From positions 1-57,530 of the forward strand of contig CAZPVJ010000119.1 of assembly GCA_964590005.1 (NCBI GenBank): 57,530 nt of DNA, in the 5' to 3' direction. The translations under genes and the position numbers were made by a program. The stretch's first letter is position 1. Each line of letters begins with the position of its first letter. Under the pieces are notes generated by a model. It had not been told where the DNA came from. It was given only the letters and a program-made list of their open reading frames with translations, and did not search any database. Of the stretch, positions 42,028 to 50,882 are shown one piece after another. The stretch comes from CALJFL01 sp964590005. GTDB taxonomy: Bacteria > Pseudomonadota > Gammaproteobacteria > Pseudomonadales > Halieaceae.

Positions 42028-42597
42028 TCAGTTACTGCCCCAGATGGCGTCCAGTCGCTGCTGCCGGCCGCAGTTCCACTTGTAATATTTGTAACGCACC
42101 GGATTCTTTTGATAGTAATCCTGGTGGTATTCCTCAACCGGCCAGAACTTTGCGCTGGGCAAAATCTCCGTTACCACCCGTTGCTCGGGAAAACGTTCGG
42201 CAACTGCCTTCCGCGAGGCCTCGGCTGCCTCGCGTTGGTCCTCGTCCACGAATATTGCTGCCTTGTAGCTGTGTCCCTTATCACAGAATTGACCGGCAGC
42301 ATCGAAGGGGTCAACGTTGCGCCAGTAGATGTCCAGCAACTTTCGGTAGCTGATAACCTCCGGGTCATAACTCACCCAGATGGCCTCATAATGGCCGTCG
42401 TGGGCGCCACTGTAAGTTGGATTTTCCAGGGTGCCGCCGGTGAACCCCGACACGACGTCGTCGACACCGCCCAGCTCCTGGTAAACAGCCTCCATACACC
42501 AAAAGCACCCACCGGCGAATACCGCGGTATGTGAGCCCGCATGGCTAAGCGGGGTGAGGAGGAGCAGTGCAATGAACGCGAGATTTATCCGTGACAT
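42028..42597 (-). CDS. msrA: Peptide-methionine (S)-S-oxide reductase MsrA, exported
   Basis: This 189-residue enzyme has the catalytic motif GGCFWCME (Cys31), the downstream GVDDVVSGFTGG and YEAIWVSYDP, and a resolving-type Cys near the C-terminus (KYYKWNCG). It reduces methionine-S-sulfoxide in damaged proteins. A clear signal peptide (NLAFIALLLLTPLSHA) precedes the catalytic domain, so it likely acts in the periplasm. I start it at the ATG at 42597, seven nucleotides after AAGG. No msrB lies beside it. Confidence 0.95.
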   Translation of the reverse strand: MSRINLAFIALLLLTPLSHAGSHTAVFAGGCFWCMEAVYQELGGVDDVVSGFTGGTLENPTYSGAHDGHYEAIWVSYDPEVISYRKLLDIYWRNVDPFDAAGQFCDKGHSYKAAIFVDEDQREAAEASRKAVAERFPEQRVVTEILPSAKFWPVEEYHQDYYQKNPVRYKYYKWNCGRQQRLDAIWGSN

Positions 42598-42659
42598 AGT
42601 CAAACCTTACTGTGGCTTGCTAACTGTGACAGCCTACTGCGCGCTTAGTTCGACACTGC

Positions 42660-43625
42660 TCAACTCGACAGGATACGTTCTTTCGCCTGTTGGTATTCTG
42701 TTGTGAGTTTTGCCACGAGTTCTGCGGTAGGGAGTATGTCCTTCACCGCACCGATGCCCTGCCCACAGCCCCAGATGTCCTTCCAGGCCTTGGATTTCGT
42801 GTCGCCGCCAGAACCAAAATTCATTTTGCTGGGATCACTCTGGGGTAGGTTGTCTGGATCGAGGCCCGCAGCTTCAATGGAGGGTCTGAGATAATTGCCA
42901 TGAACGCCGGTAAACAGGTTGCTGTACACAATATCCGCGGCCGCGTTGTCAACGATAGACTGTTTGTAGGCCTGGACTGCGTTTGCCTCGGCGGTGGCGA
43001 TAAATGCCGACCCTATATAGGCCAGGTCTGCACCCATGGCCTGCGCTCCCAGAATAGCCTGGCCTGAACCTATGGCGCCTGACAGCAGCAGCGGCCCGTC
43101 AAACCACTCCCGTATCTCTTGCACCAGGGCGAAGGGTGAGGTTGTGCCGGCATGTCCCCCGGCACCCGCCGCGACCGCGATGAGGCCATCAGCGCCCTTG
43201 GCCACTGCCTTGCGGGCGAATTTGTCGTCTATGACGTCATGGAACACCAGGCCACCGTAGGAGTGGATCGCCTCGTTGACGAATTCCTTGGCGCCCAGCG
43301 AGGTAATCACAATGGGTACCTCGTACTTTACGCACAAGTCCAGGTCGTGTTGGAGCCGGTCATTTGAACCGTGCACGATCTGGTTCACGGCGAAGGGTGC
43401 GGATGGTGCAGCGGGATTATCCGCATCGTATTCAGCTAACTCCGTGGTTATTTTATCCAGCCAGCGTTCCAGTTCTTCCGCAGGGCGTGCATTGAGAGAT
43501 GGAAATGAGCCTATGACGCCGGCTTTGCATTGTGCGATCACCAGGTCCGGATTGGAGATAATGAATAGGGGCGCGCCGACCACGGGTAGACGCAAACGCC
43601 CGGAGAAAGACTGGGGTAACGACAT
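42660..43625 (-). CDS. Nitronate monooxygenase family protein
   Basis: This 321-residue FMN TIM-barrel enzyme (NMO/2-nitropropane dioxygenase family) has LRLPVVGAPLFIISNPDLV, the glycine-rich flavin motif VAAGAGGHAGTTSPF with the catalytic-type His, LLLSGAIGSGQA, and GADLAYIGSAFIAT. Members oxidise alkyl nitronates or act as related enoyl reductases. The ATG at 43625 has GAGGA seven nucleotides upstream; a longer upstream frame would run into the operator region. It is divergent from a PadR regulator gene with two matching palindromes between them, so it is very probably the regulated target. Confidence 0.9.
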   Translation of the reverse strand: MSLPQSFSGRLRLPVVGAPLFIISNPDLVIAQCKAGVIGSFPSLNARPAEELERWLDKITTELAEYDADNPAAPSAPFAVNQIVHGSNDRLQHDLDLCVKYEVPIVITSLGAKEFVNEAIHSYGGLVFHDVIDDKFARKAVAKGADGLIAVAAGAGGHAGTTSPFALVQEIREWFDGPLLLSGAIGSGQAILGAQAMGADLAYIGSAFIATAEANAVQAYKQSIVDNAAADIVYSNLFTGVHGNYLRPSIEAAGLDPDNLPQSDPSKMNFGSGGDTKSKAWKDIWGCGQGIGAVKDILPTAELVAKLTTEYQQAKERILSS

Positions 43626-43659
43626 GACTGTGTCCTCAAACGGTATTGATTGTTGATGT

Positions 43660-43702
43660 TGCAATTTATTGCATATAAAAAATTTATGCAAGGTTTTGCA
43701 TA
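43660..43702. promoter_or_regulatory. Twin palindromic operators, TGCAA-N4-TTGCA
   Basis: Two inverted repeats of identical architecture lie between the divergent nitronate monooxygenase and PadR genes. Site 1 is TGCAA-TTTA-TTGCA (43660-43673), a perfect palindrome TGCAAT-TT-ATTGCA. Site 2 is TATGCAA-GGTT-TTGCATA (43685-43702), with 7-bp arms. Their centres are 27 bp apart. The surrounding AT-rich DNA is where both promoters should lie. They are the natural candidates for PadR binding and autoregulation. Confidence 0.7.
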
Positions 43703-43751
43703 CAAAATCACAGCGAGTTATGCTTTTGGAAAACAAACCGGGTACTCGGCC

Positions 43752-44303
43752 ATGGCACTCTCTCACGCTATTATGACCGCCCTGATAGACGACGACATGT
43801 CAGGCTACGAGTTGGCGAAATCCTTCGATGCGTCGCTTGGATTTTTCTGGCAGGCATCGCACCAGCAAATCTACCAGGAGTTGCGGAAGCTTTCCGATAA
43901 GGGTTGGTTGAGCAAGCGGGAGGTCAACCAGCGCGGTAAACCCAACAAAATTTCTTACGGCCTTACCAAGGCTGGCAGCGATGCTATGGCCGACTGGGTG
44001 TATCAGCAGAGCAGGGTACAAGAAAGTAAGGATGACCTGCTGGTCAAGCTTTACAACCTGAGTGAGCAGAACATCAACCACATTATGGGTGAGATCGACG
44101 AACGGCGCCGCGCAATGATGCAGCGTTTGTATCTTTACGAAAAGATCAGGCGGGCGCACTACGATGAACCCGAGCAACTGCCCGTGCGTCGCCAGGGGGT
44201 CTACCTGGCGCTATTGGCGGGCATCCGTAATGGTGAGCAGTACCTGCAGTGGTGTGACGAGGCGCTGGCGCTGCTCGCGAGGTTGGAAAATCAGCAGGGC
44301 TAA
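43752..44303 (+). CDS. PadR-family transcriptional regulator
   Basis: This 183-residue protein begins MALSHAIMTALIDDD and continues GYELAKSFD, QIYQELRKLSDKGWL and KISYGLTKAGSDAM, the winged-helix core of PadR, followed by the C-terminal helical dimer domain of the PadR-s2/Vir type (WVYQQSRVQESKDDLLVKLY). I start it at the ATG at 43752, the usual family N-terminus, although no strong ribosome site precedes it; the frame stays open upstream through the operator region, which argues against a longer protein. It likely represses itself and the divergent monooxygenase and is relieved by a small ligand. Confidence 0.85.
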   Translation: MALSHAIMTALIDDDMSGYELAKSFDASLGFFWQASHQQIYQELRKLSDKGWLSKREVNQRGKPNKISYGLTKAGSDAMADWVYQQSRVQESKDDLLVKLYNLSEQNINHIMGEIDERRRAMMQRLYLYEKIRRAHYDEPEQLPVRRQGVYLALLAGIRNGEQYLQWCDEALALLARLENQQG

Positions 44304-44309
44304 GCTGCC

Positions 44310-45083
44310 TCAGTCCCGTTTAAACAAGGATTTCAATCCCGATTCGCCTTCGCTTTCTTCTTCAAGCCCCATTTTCTCACGGAGCTTGCGCTCCACTGCC
44401 TCCTTGGCCAGGTCGGCAAGGTAAGCGGCAACCGCATTCTCGACTTCTTCAACCACTGCCTGTAGCAGGGTTTCTGCGAGTTGCTCCGGTGTGAGGCCGG
44501 TCTGGGGATTGCCGATGTTTGTTCTGCGAACGTCCGGTACCTTCAGGCCGGCTTCACCTTTCGCTTCACTGATGACCTTGGCTTCGGTGCCGGCGAAAAC
44601 AAATTTTTTCATAGTCAGGCGAACGTCCGCCGCTGTTTCTTCAGAGCTTGTCTCCGCTTCCTCAGTGGTCGTTGTCTTGCTGGCCTTTTCGATATTCTCC
44701 ATTAACTCGGAGAGGTTGGTTTTTTCGCCCTTTTGCTCGGCAATCAACTTGGCGCCCTGAATACTCACTTCGCTGATCACAATGACCGGCTTGGTGATGC
44801 TGGCCGGCTCCACTGCGACGGTGATGTCGCTGAGATTAAAGGCGTAGGGGCTGTCATAACCGGGCGGGTTGGCGATCGTCAGGCCTGTGACGCGTCCCTT
44901 TCCGCTGGTGAGCTCCAGTTCCACACCATCTACGGATACCCGAGTGCCGGTGACTTCGCTGCCGATATCCTCAATCAGGCCCTTGATGATCCCGTTGAGG
45001 TTGCCCAGGAAAAAATAGGCCACCAGGGCAACCACGGCGATCAGGGCAATCACGACGCCCCCGAGTACTTTTGCTGTTTTCAT
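44310..45083 (-). CDS. AsmA-like membrane-anchored protein
   Basis: This 257-residue protein has one N-terminal membrane helix (VLGGVVIALIAVVALVAYFFL), followed by an AsmA-type beta segment (GTRVSVDGVELELTSGKGRVTGLTIANPPGY) and FNLSDITVAVEPASI, an acidic Thr/Glu-rich linker (SKTTTTEEAETSSEE), and a long C-terminal amphipathic helical region ending in KSLFKRD. It probably projects into the periplasm. AsmA relatives act in outer-membrane or lipid homeostasis; this short form is not assigned. The ATG at 45083 has GGAG seven nucleotides upstream. It is divergent from exeA and convergent with padR (6-bp gap). Confidence 0.75.
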   Translation of the reverse strand: MKTAKVLGGVVIALIAVVALVAYFFLGNLNGIIKGLIEDIGSEVTGTRVSVDGVELELTSGKGRVTGLTIANPPGYDSPYAFNLSDITVAVEPASITKPVIVISEVSIQGAKLIAEQKGEKTNLSELMENIEKASKTTTTEEAETSSEETAADVRLTMKKFVFAGTEAKVISEAKGEAGLKVPDVRRTNIGNPQTGLTPEQLAETLLQAVVEEVENAVAAYLADLAKEAVERKLREKMGLEEESEGESGLKSLFKRD

Positions 45084-45231
45084 TATGAATCTCCGGTTTT
45101 CGAAAGCTGCCCGGCAAAGTATCGCGTAAGCGCCTGCGGAGCAAGGCGCGGGTGGGCCAGCCCAACATGGCGTCCGTCGTGAGCCTTGGGCATAATGTCG
45201 CCTTGGCATCTGCGTGTACGAGCGGGATTAG

Positions 45232-46938
45232 ATGTACCATCAGTACTTCGGACTGAGCGAACCCCCATTCTCGATTGCGGTTAATCCCCGCTATCTGTTC
45301 ATGAGCCCCCGGCATCGTGATGCTCTGGCGCACCTGCTTTACGGCGTTGGTGCTGGTGGGGGCTTCATACTGCTGACCGGCGAGGTGGGTACCGGCAAGA
45401 CCACGATCAATCGTTGCCTGCTGGAACAACTACCCGATGATACCGACATCGCTATTATTCTGAACCCGGCGCTCAGCGCGTTAGAGCTGCTGGCCAGTGC
45501 CTGTGATGAACTGGGCATCGATTATGGGTCGGACAATCACAGTCTCAAGACGCTCACTGACAGGTTGCATGATTTTCTGCTGAAGAATCACCAGCGTGGC
45601 CGCAAAACCGTTCTGCTCATTGATGAGGCGCAGCACCTGGATTTTGACGTGCTCGAGCAGATTCGCCTGTTGACCAACCTGGAGACCAACAGCGAAAAAC
45701 TTCTACAGATCATCCTGATCGGGCAGCCAGAACTCGCGCAGATGCTGGCCAAGCCAGAGTTGCGCCAATTGAACCAGCGTATCACTGCCCGCTATAACCT
45801 CGAACCACTGAACCTGGAAGAAACCGGAGCTTATATCAGGCATCGCTTGCAGGTTGCCGGCCTGACGTCCGGGCGGGAACTCTTTCCTCCCTCTGTGATT
45901 CGTAACATCCACCGGCGCACGCGCGGAATTCCCCGACTCATCAACTTGCTGTGTGACCGGACGCTGCTGGGAGCTTATGGCAAAAGTGCCAGCCGCGCCG
46001 ATAAGTCCCTGTTGGCGGCGGCCGCGGCGGAGGTGATGGGAGAAGCGCCGGCCGGTGATCATCACCGCAGGGCTTTCACTGTACCAGCCGCAGCCGTATT
46101 TGCGGTGGGTCTGTTGCTGGCAGTGGTGGCATTGGGCTGGCGGTATCTTGGCCAGCAAGAGGGGCAGCCCGCGGTTGCGCAGGTTGTCGTTCCACCAGCG
46201 GAACAGGTAGTGCCGGCACCTGCGAGTGAGCCCGTGCTGGACTCGCCCCCAGAGCAGTCTGCCGAGGTCGACCTGACGGGTGCCCCTGGACAAGACCTGA
46301 TTGCGACTGAACAAGCGGCCTGGATGATGCAGAGGCGAGACGCCGAGGTGCTGGTCTGGTCCCTGTATTCCTCCCTGCCTGCTCCCGCGGAGCTCTGCTC
46401 AGATACGCTGCCCTCTGGAATACGGTGTTCGCGGTCGAGGGCTGAAACCTGGAATGAGCTCGCTCAATATGATCGTCCCTTGCTGCTGGACCTGGTGACC
46501 ACTGACCGCTTCGCGGCGTCAGTACTCGTGCTCTCGATAGAGGGGCGGGAGGCCATTGTCGCAAAACCCGGGGGGTTCGAAGCAATCCCATTATCACGTG
46601 TCGCACCCTTGTGGACCGGTGACTTTGCTTACCTTTGGAACCCACCGGCTGCATTCACCCGACCCATTGCGCTCGGGGACAGCGGGCCAGTGGTTGCAGA
46701 AGTGGCACGCTTGTTTGCTCGTCTTGACCAGCAGGCCACAGTCCTGGCGGAGGAACGCTTCAACGCGGCGCTGGACACTCGCGTGCGCCTCTTTCAGCGA
46801 GCCAATGGGCTCGATGATGACGGGGTCGTCGGGGAGCAAACCCTGCTCAGGCTCAACGAGCAGTTGGCCATCGATGTCACGGCCGCCCAGGCGCGCCGAA
46901 TGTTACAGGATCAGCCCATAGAAGTGGTTCAACAATGA
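45232..46938 (+). CDS. exeA: ExeA/GspA-type AAA ATPase with peptidoglycan-binding domain
   Basis: This 568-residue protein starts MYHQYFGLSEPPFSI, the hallmark of ExeA. The AAA domain has Walker A GEVGTGKTTI (about 49-58), Walker B TVLLIDEAQHL (about 126-136) and a downstream RGIPRLINLLCDRTLLGAYG. A membrane helix follows (AAAVFAVGLLLAVVALGWRYL, about 283-303), then a periplasmic region with a papain-like/C39-type segment and a C-terminal peptidoglycan-binding domain (about 480-540; LFQRANGLDDDGVVGEQT). ExeA and ExeB (GspA/GspB) help the type II secretin pass through the wall. It precedes gspB by 28 nt. Confidence 0.92.
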   Translation: MYHQYFGLSEPPFSIAVNPRYLFMSPRHRDALAHLLYGVGAGGGFILLTGEVGTGKTTINRCLLEQLPDDTDIAIILNPALSALELLASACDELGIDYGSDNHSLKTLTDRLHDFLLKNHQRGRKTVLLIDEAQHLDFDVLEQIRLLTNLETNSEKLLQIILIGQPELAQMLAKPELRQLNQRITARYNLEPLNLEETGAYIRHRLQVAGLTSGRELFPPSVIRNIHRRTRGIPRLINLLCDRTLLGAYGKSASRADKSLLAAAAAEVMGEAPAGDHHRRAFTVPAAAVFAVGLLLAVVALGWRYLGQQEGQPAVAQVVVPPAEQVVPAPASEPVLDSPPEQSAEVDLTGAPGQDLIATEQAAWMMQRRDAEVLVWSLYSSLPAPAELCSDTLPSGIRCSRSRAETWNELAQYDRPLLLDLVTTDRFAASVLVLSIEGREAIVAKPGGFEAIPLSRVAPLWTGDFAYLWNPPAAFTRPIALGDSGPVVAEVARLFARLDQQATVLAEERFNAALDTRVRLFQRANGLDDDGVVGEQTLLRLNEQLAIDVTAAQARRMLQDQPIEVVQQ

Positions 46939-46966
46939 CGATCAGTGTGATGCGAGGCCTCCCCGA

Positions 46967-47887
46967 ATGTCGCTGATCCTCGATGCGCTGAACCGTTCAG
47001 AGGCAGAGCGCCGGGGTGCTGGCGAAGTCCCGGGGCTGGCAACGGAGCATTTTAGTGGGAGTGGACCAGAGACCCGTGGTTGGCGGCAATACCTGCCCTG
47101 GGCTGGGCTGGTAGCTGCCTTGCTTATTATCGCCTGGCTATTGCTCAAAGCAGAAAGTGAGGCGGTTAAACCGACTGTTCCAGCTGCGGCGGTGATCGCT
47201 GCCAGTGACGGCCCACCGTCGCCGTCTGGCAAGGGAGCGATGCCAGCTACGGCAGCCGCTGTTGTCACTCCGCAATCCGTTGCAAACGAAGGCTCAGCAC
47301 CTGCCGCGCCGATACAGGGAACCCAATCGACAGCGCAACGAGTACCGGCTACAGCCCCCGAAGTCGGCCGGGACTTGGCACAGTACCAGCCAGACCCTGA
47401 AGCCAACCCGGACCCGTCGATTGAGGCACTTTACCAGCGGGTGCCAGAGCAGGGATCAAGCAAGGCCCCGATAACGGTAGAAACCCTAGCTGAACCCGCG
47501 GAGCCGCAATCTGCGCCTGTTGATGCGCCCATTGTGGCTAGCGCAGAGTCAAGCAGTGAAAGAGAGCAGGCGCTCGACATTGAGCAAGTGTTGGCTTCGG
47601 CACAGCGCGAGCTGGAAAATGCGCGCTTGGCAGAGCATCCCGCTCCCTTCATCGAAGATTTGTCGCAACAGCGCAAGGATGCCATACCGACTCTGATGTA
47701 CAGCATCCATAACTACTCCGGAAGAGCGGGGGAGTCCAGCGTGGTATTAAACGGTAAGAGCCTGAAGGAGGGCGCCAGCGTCGGCAAGGGGGTAAAGCTT
47801 GCCGAAATCCTGCCTGATTCGATTGTGCTGGAGCATCAGGGCGAGCAGTTTCGGCTGCGGGCCCTCAATAGCTGGGTTAACCTGTAG
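46967..47887 (+). CDS. gspB: General secretion pathway protein B
   Basis: This 306-residue inner-membrane protein has the conserved start MSLILDALNRSEAERR, one membrane helix (YLPWAGLVAALLIIAWLLL, about 43-61), a long Pro/Ala/Glu-rich periplasmic linker (about 65-235) and the C-terminal GspB domain (PTLMYSIHNYSGRAGE to the end, about 240-306). It pairs with ExeA for secretin assembly in type II secretion. No other gsp genes lie in the window, so the main cluster must be elsewhere. It ends 15 bp before the convergent repeat-lipoprotein gene. Confidence 0.9.
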   Translation: MSLILDALNRSEAERRGAGEVPGLATEHFSGSGPETRGWRQYLPWAGLVAALLIIAWLLLKAESEAVKPTVPAAAVIAASDGPPSPSGKGAMPATAAAVVTPQSVANEGSAPAAPIQGTQSTAQRVPATAPEVGRDLAQYQPDPEANPDPSIEALYQRVPEQGSSKAPITVETLAEPAEPQSAPVDAPIVASAESSSEREQALDIEQVLASAQRELENARLAEHPAPFIEDLSQQRKDAIPTLMYSIHNYSGRAGESSVVLNGKSLKEGASVGKGVKLAEILPDSIVLEHQGEQFRLRALNSWVNL

Positions 47888-47902
47888 CCCAGGTTGTGAT
47901 CT

Positions 47903-48313
47903 TCAGTCGGCGCTCAGGCCTCGCTTGCGCAGCTTTTCTGCTTCCTTGATGGTAAACCCCTTGTCCCGCCAGTCTTCGGCTTCCAACGCGGTAAAGCTCT
48001 CTTCTTTCCAGTCGTAGGCTTCCTGCAGGCTGAAGCCCGCTTTGTTCCATTGGCCTGCTTCTTCGGCGTGAAAGCCCGCGTCATGCCATGCGGTGACGGC
48101 CTTACGATCAGTGATGCCGGCGTCATACCAGCGCTTGATGGTGTCTGACGTAAATCCCATTTCCCGATAGTATTTAGCCTCAGACGGGCTTAGGCCCAGG
48201 GCTTGCAGATTGCTGGCCTCTACCGGCGAGTATCCATCCCAGTTGGGTGTGGAGCCGCAGGCCGCCAGAATCAATAGTGCAGCTACGAGACTGCCAAGTT
48301 TTAACTGTTGCAT
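47903..48313 (-). CDS. Lipoprotein built of 13-residue Trp/Gly-Phe repeats
   Basis: This 136-residue protein has a lipoprotein signal (SLVAALLILAAC) and, after a short linker, about seven tandem repeats of 13 residues with consensus W-x-x-x-G-F-[ST]-x-x-E-A-x-x. Examples are WHDAGFHAEEAGQ, WNKAGFSLQEAYD, WKEESFTALEAED and WRDKGFTIKEAEK; a 14-residue unit (WYDAGITDRKAVTA) breaks the period once. Each unit predicts a short helix, so the whole may form a small alpha solenoid on the membrane. I do not recognise the family. ATG at 48313 with GAGGA five nucleotides upstream. It converges on gspB and is divergent from an SDR gene. Confidence 0.82.
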   Translation of the reverse strand: MQQLKLGSLVAALLILAACGSTPNWDGYSPVEASNLQALGLSPSEAKYYREMGFTSDTIKRWYDAGITDRKAVTAWHDAGFHAEEAGQWNKAGFSLQEAYDWKEESFTALEAEDWRDKGFTIKEAEKLRKRGLSAD

Positions 48314-48432
48314 GAGTATCCTCAAAAAGAATGAGCGGGTTGAAGGGGGCGATTCTACTGTAAAATTCCCGCTTTGGTTAAGTGCGTTTGCGTTGTGCTA
48401 TTTTTGGCGCAGGCGATTTAGTGGGGTTGAGC

Positions 48433-49443
48433 ATGTATGTATTTGTAACCGGTGCCACCGGTTTTATTGGCTTTCACACAGTCAGGGCCCTGTTGTCCGC
48501 GGGACATAAGGTGCGCCTCGGGGTCCGAAATACCAAGAAAATGGCAGCGCTGTATGAGCCGTTCGGAATTGATACGTCGGACCACGTGGTTGGCGGTATA
48601 ACCGATGAGGACGCTATTCAGCGTGGCTTGGAAGGCTGTGATGCGGTAGTTCATACGGCGGCCATGGTCAGCCTTGACGCAAATAAGGCCGACCTTGTGT
48701 ACGAGACCAACGTTCGCGGTACGGAACTCGTCATTGGCGGCGCGGTTGAGCGCGGTTTCAAGTCCATCGTACATGTTTCAAGCGTCACCGCGCTTTATGA
48801 CCCTGGCGCCAGTGTGCTCAATGAAGATGTCCCGGTAGCGACCGGGGCAACCTCGGGTTATGGCCGCTCCAAGGCGCAGAGTGAGCGCTATGTACGTGAA
48901 CTGATAGAGGAGGGTGCCTCTATCGCCATTACCTACCCCTGTACGGTGCTCGGTCCGGACGATCCCGCTATGAGCGAGGGCAGCCAGGGCCTGGCAATCT
49001 TCTTCAACCAGGCATTTGTACTCACAACGACCGGTATGCAGATTATCGACGTGCGAGACCTTGCCAACATTCACGTACTGTTGCTGGAGCAGCAGTTAAC
49101 CGGGCCATATATGGTGGGTGGGCACTATCGCAGCTGGGCTGAACTGGGGCACATCCTGGATCGTGTTACCGGGCGCCGCATGCGCAAAGTGCCGGCTCCT
49201 GGCTGGTTGTTGCGCAAGCTGGGCAGTGGTGTCGACCTGGCCGGCAAATTCGTGAGTCTTGAAACTCCGATGACATTGGAGGGGATTACATACGCAACCC
49301 GGTGGGTCTACGTCGACGATCGCAAGGTTCGTGAGTCCCTGGACTACAGCTATCGCCCCCTGGAAGAGACCCTGGCAGATACCATAGGCTGGCTGGCCGA
49401 CCACGGCCACATAGACGATTACTGGTCGGCAAAACTCGCTTAA
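48433..49443 (+). CDS. NAD-dependent epimerase/dehydratase-type extended SDR
   Basis: This 336-residue protein has the Rossmann motif VTGATGFIGFHTVRALL at residues 5-21, the catalytic Tyr/Lys in GYGRSKAQSE, HTAAMVSLDANKADLVYETNVRGTE in between (only part quoted as motif: VYETNVRGTE) and a CTVLGPDDPAM loop. It resembles dihydroflavonol-4-reductase/hopanoid-associated sugar epimerase-type reductases. Substrate unknown. The ATG at 48433 gives the expected N-terminus directly before the nucleotide fold. Its TAA stop shares a TTAA palindrome with the stop of the convergent phoA gene. Confidence 0.85.
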   Translation: MYVFVTGATGFIGFHTVRALLSAGHKVRLGVRNTKKMAALYEPFGIDTSDHVVGGITDEDAIQRGLEGCDAVVHTAAMVSLDANKADLVYETNVRGTELVIGGAVERGFKSIVHVSSVTALYDPGASVLNEDVPVATGATSGYGRSKAQSERYVRELIEEGASIAITYPCTVLGPDDPAMSEGSQGLAIFFNQAFVLTTTGMQIIDVRDLANIHVLLLEQQLTGPYMVGGHYRSWAELGHILDRVTGRRMRKVPAPGWLLRKLGSGVDLAGKFVSLETPMTLEGITYATRWVYVDDRKVRESLDYSYRPLEETLADTIGWLADHGHIDDYWSAKLA

Positions 49444-50882
49444 TTTAGCTGAAGATAATCCCGCATTATTTCGAACAAGGCGGGCTGGCTGAGGAAATTT
49501 GGTACCAGCCCCTCAGCTTCCGAATTGCCGAAAATCGGCACGTTTGCCCCGGTATGTTCCTCCATGAAGAAGTTGGTGGTGGCGTAGTTGACCGCCATCA
49601 GACTACCTTCGGGCGTACGAATACGTGCAATTTTGCCGGGCGAAAACACCGGGATTGGATAGGCGGCAAACAGGCTTTCAGCCGGAATAATCTGGGCTGC
49701 CTGGCTGTGGTCGGCGGTGACCAGAATGAGCGTATTGGGATTGTCTTCGGCAAAGGCCAGAGCGGTTTCCAGCGCCTCGTTCAGTTGCTCAAGTTCACCG
49801 ATCGAGCCGCAGGGCTTTCTCTCGTGGGCCTGCTTGTCGATGGAGGCGGACTCCACCATCAGGAAAAAGCCGGGCGTATGGTCACGTGAAAGGACCTTAA
49901 GGGCAGCGTCAGTCATCTCGCTGAGTGTGGGTATGCCCGCAAAGTCCGGGTTGGGTTCGCAGTTCATAGGCTCTGGCTGGGTCACCTCGCCAAGGTAGCG
50001 GTGTACGTGATTCAGCCAGCTGGGTTCGGGCGCTTCCGCCTCTCGTCCTCCTTCTCCACGCAGTTGGACCGGCAGGGTGCTTGCTGCGAACAGCCCCAGC
50101 AGTCGGTCGGCAGCGATAGCTTCACTCAGCTGTGTTGGCGTCGATACGACGGTAAATCCCGCCTGGCGTGCCTGTTCCGTCACGGTGACCTGTGCGCCCT
50201 CCGCCTGCATATCGAAATACTCGCTGCCGCCACCCAGGACAACATCGAGGTCCGATGCGGCCAGTTGTTCAGCGATCGAACCCGGCCCTCCCTTGGCTTT
50301 AATCTCGTCCGGGCAGCCCCCCAGTGGGATATCGCTATAGACGATTTCGAGCATCAGGTCAGGCCCCTGGCACAGTCTGAAGCTGATGTGCGCCGCGAAT
50401 GCCGCGGGTGTGGCGTCTGTAACGCTCGAAGTGGTGACCAGGCCGGTGCGATAGCCAGCTGCCTCGGCCATTTCTACAATGGTGGTGAGCGGCTTGTTAC
50501 TACCGGCAGCAGTCGCCAATCGGCCTCGACTGGTGATCTCGCCCGTCGCCATACTGGTGGCGGTGTTGGCTGAATCAGCGACATAGACCGGCCTGCCGTC
50601 GACCTTGTCCTCTATGGTGAGAATCTGCACTGCGCCGCGCATGGGCATATCATCCAGCAGTAGCCGCCCCTGGGCGCCTTGCAGGTAATTGCGCGCGATG
50701 GTGATTTGCTGATCGTCCATGCCATCCCCGATGATGAGAATGACGTTACGCCCGGCGGCGTCTTTGGATTCAGCTGCGGCTGCGCCAGTAGCGGGGGTGA
50801 TCAGCCCGGCATTCTCAGCGGACCAGGCTGGGCCGCCAGCCAGCAGGGCCAGAAGTAGAGTGCCATAAACAGATGTTTTCAT
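49440..50882 (-). CDS. phoA: Alkaline phosphatase PhoA
   Basis: This 480-residue periplasmic enzyme has a signal peptide (GTLLLALLAGGPAWSA) and the complete PhoA set: IIGDGMDDQQ (metal), the nucleophile Ser in VADSANTATSMATGE, DATPAAFAAHISFR with the phosphate-binding Arg, the metal ligands in SASIDKQAH, VTADHSQ and EEHTG. Downstream parts track E. coli PhoA closely (GSIAEQLAASDLDVVLGGG, RKPCGSIGE). It releases phosphate from monoesters in the periplasm. I start it at the ATG at 50882 for the signal peptide, although no clear ribosome site is visible. I see no convincing Pho box upstream. Confidence 0.94.
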   Translation of the reverse strand: MKTSVYGTLLLALLAGGPAWSAENAGLITPATGAAAAESKDAAGRNVILIIGDGMDDQQITIARNYLQGAQGRLLLDDMPMRGAVQILTIEDKVDGRPVYVADSANTATSMATGEITSRGRLATAAGSNKPLTTIVEMAEAAGYRTGLVTTSSVTDATPAAFAAHISFRLCQGPDLMLEIVYSDIPLGGCPDEIKAKGGPGSIAEQLAASDLDVVLGGGSEYFDMQAEGAQVTVTEQARQAGFTVVSTPTQLSEAIAADRLLGLFAASTLPVQLRGEGGREAEAPEPSWLNHVHRYLGEVTQPEPMNCEPNPDFAGIPTLSEMTDAALKVLSRDHTPGFFLMVESASIDKQAHERKPCGSIGELEQLNEALETALAFAEDNPNTLILVTADHSQAAQIIPAESLFAAYPIPVFSPGKIARIRTPEGSLMAVNYATTNFFMEEHTGANVPIFGNSEAEGLVPNFLSQPALFEIMRDYLQLN

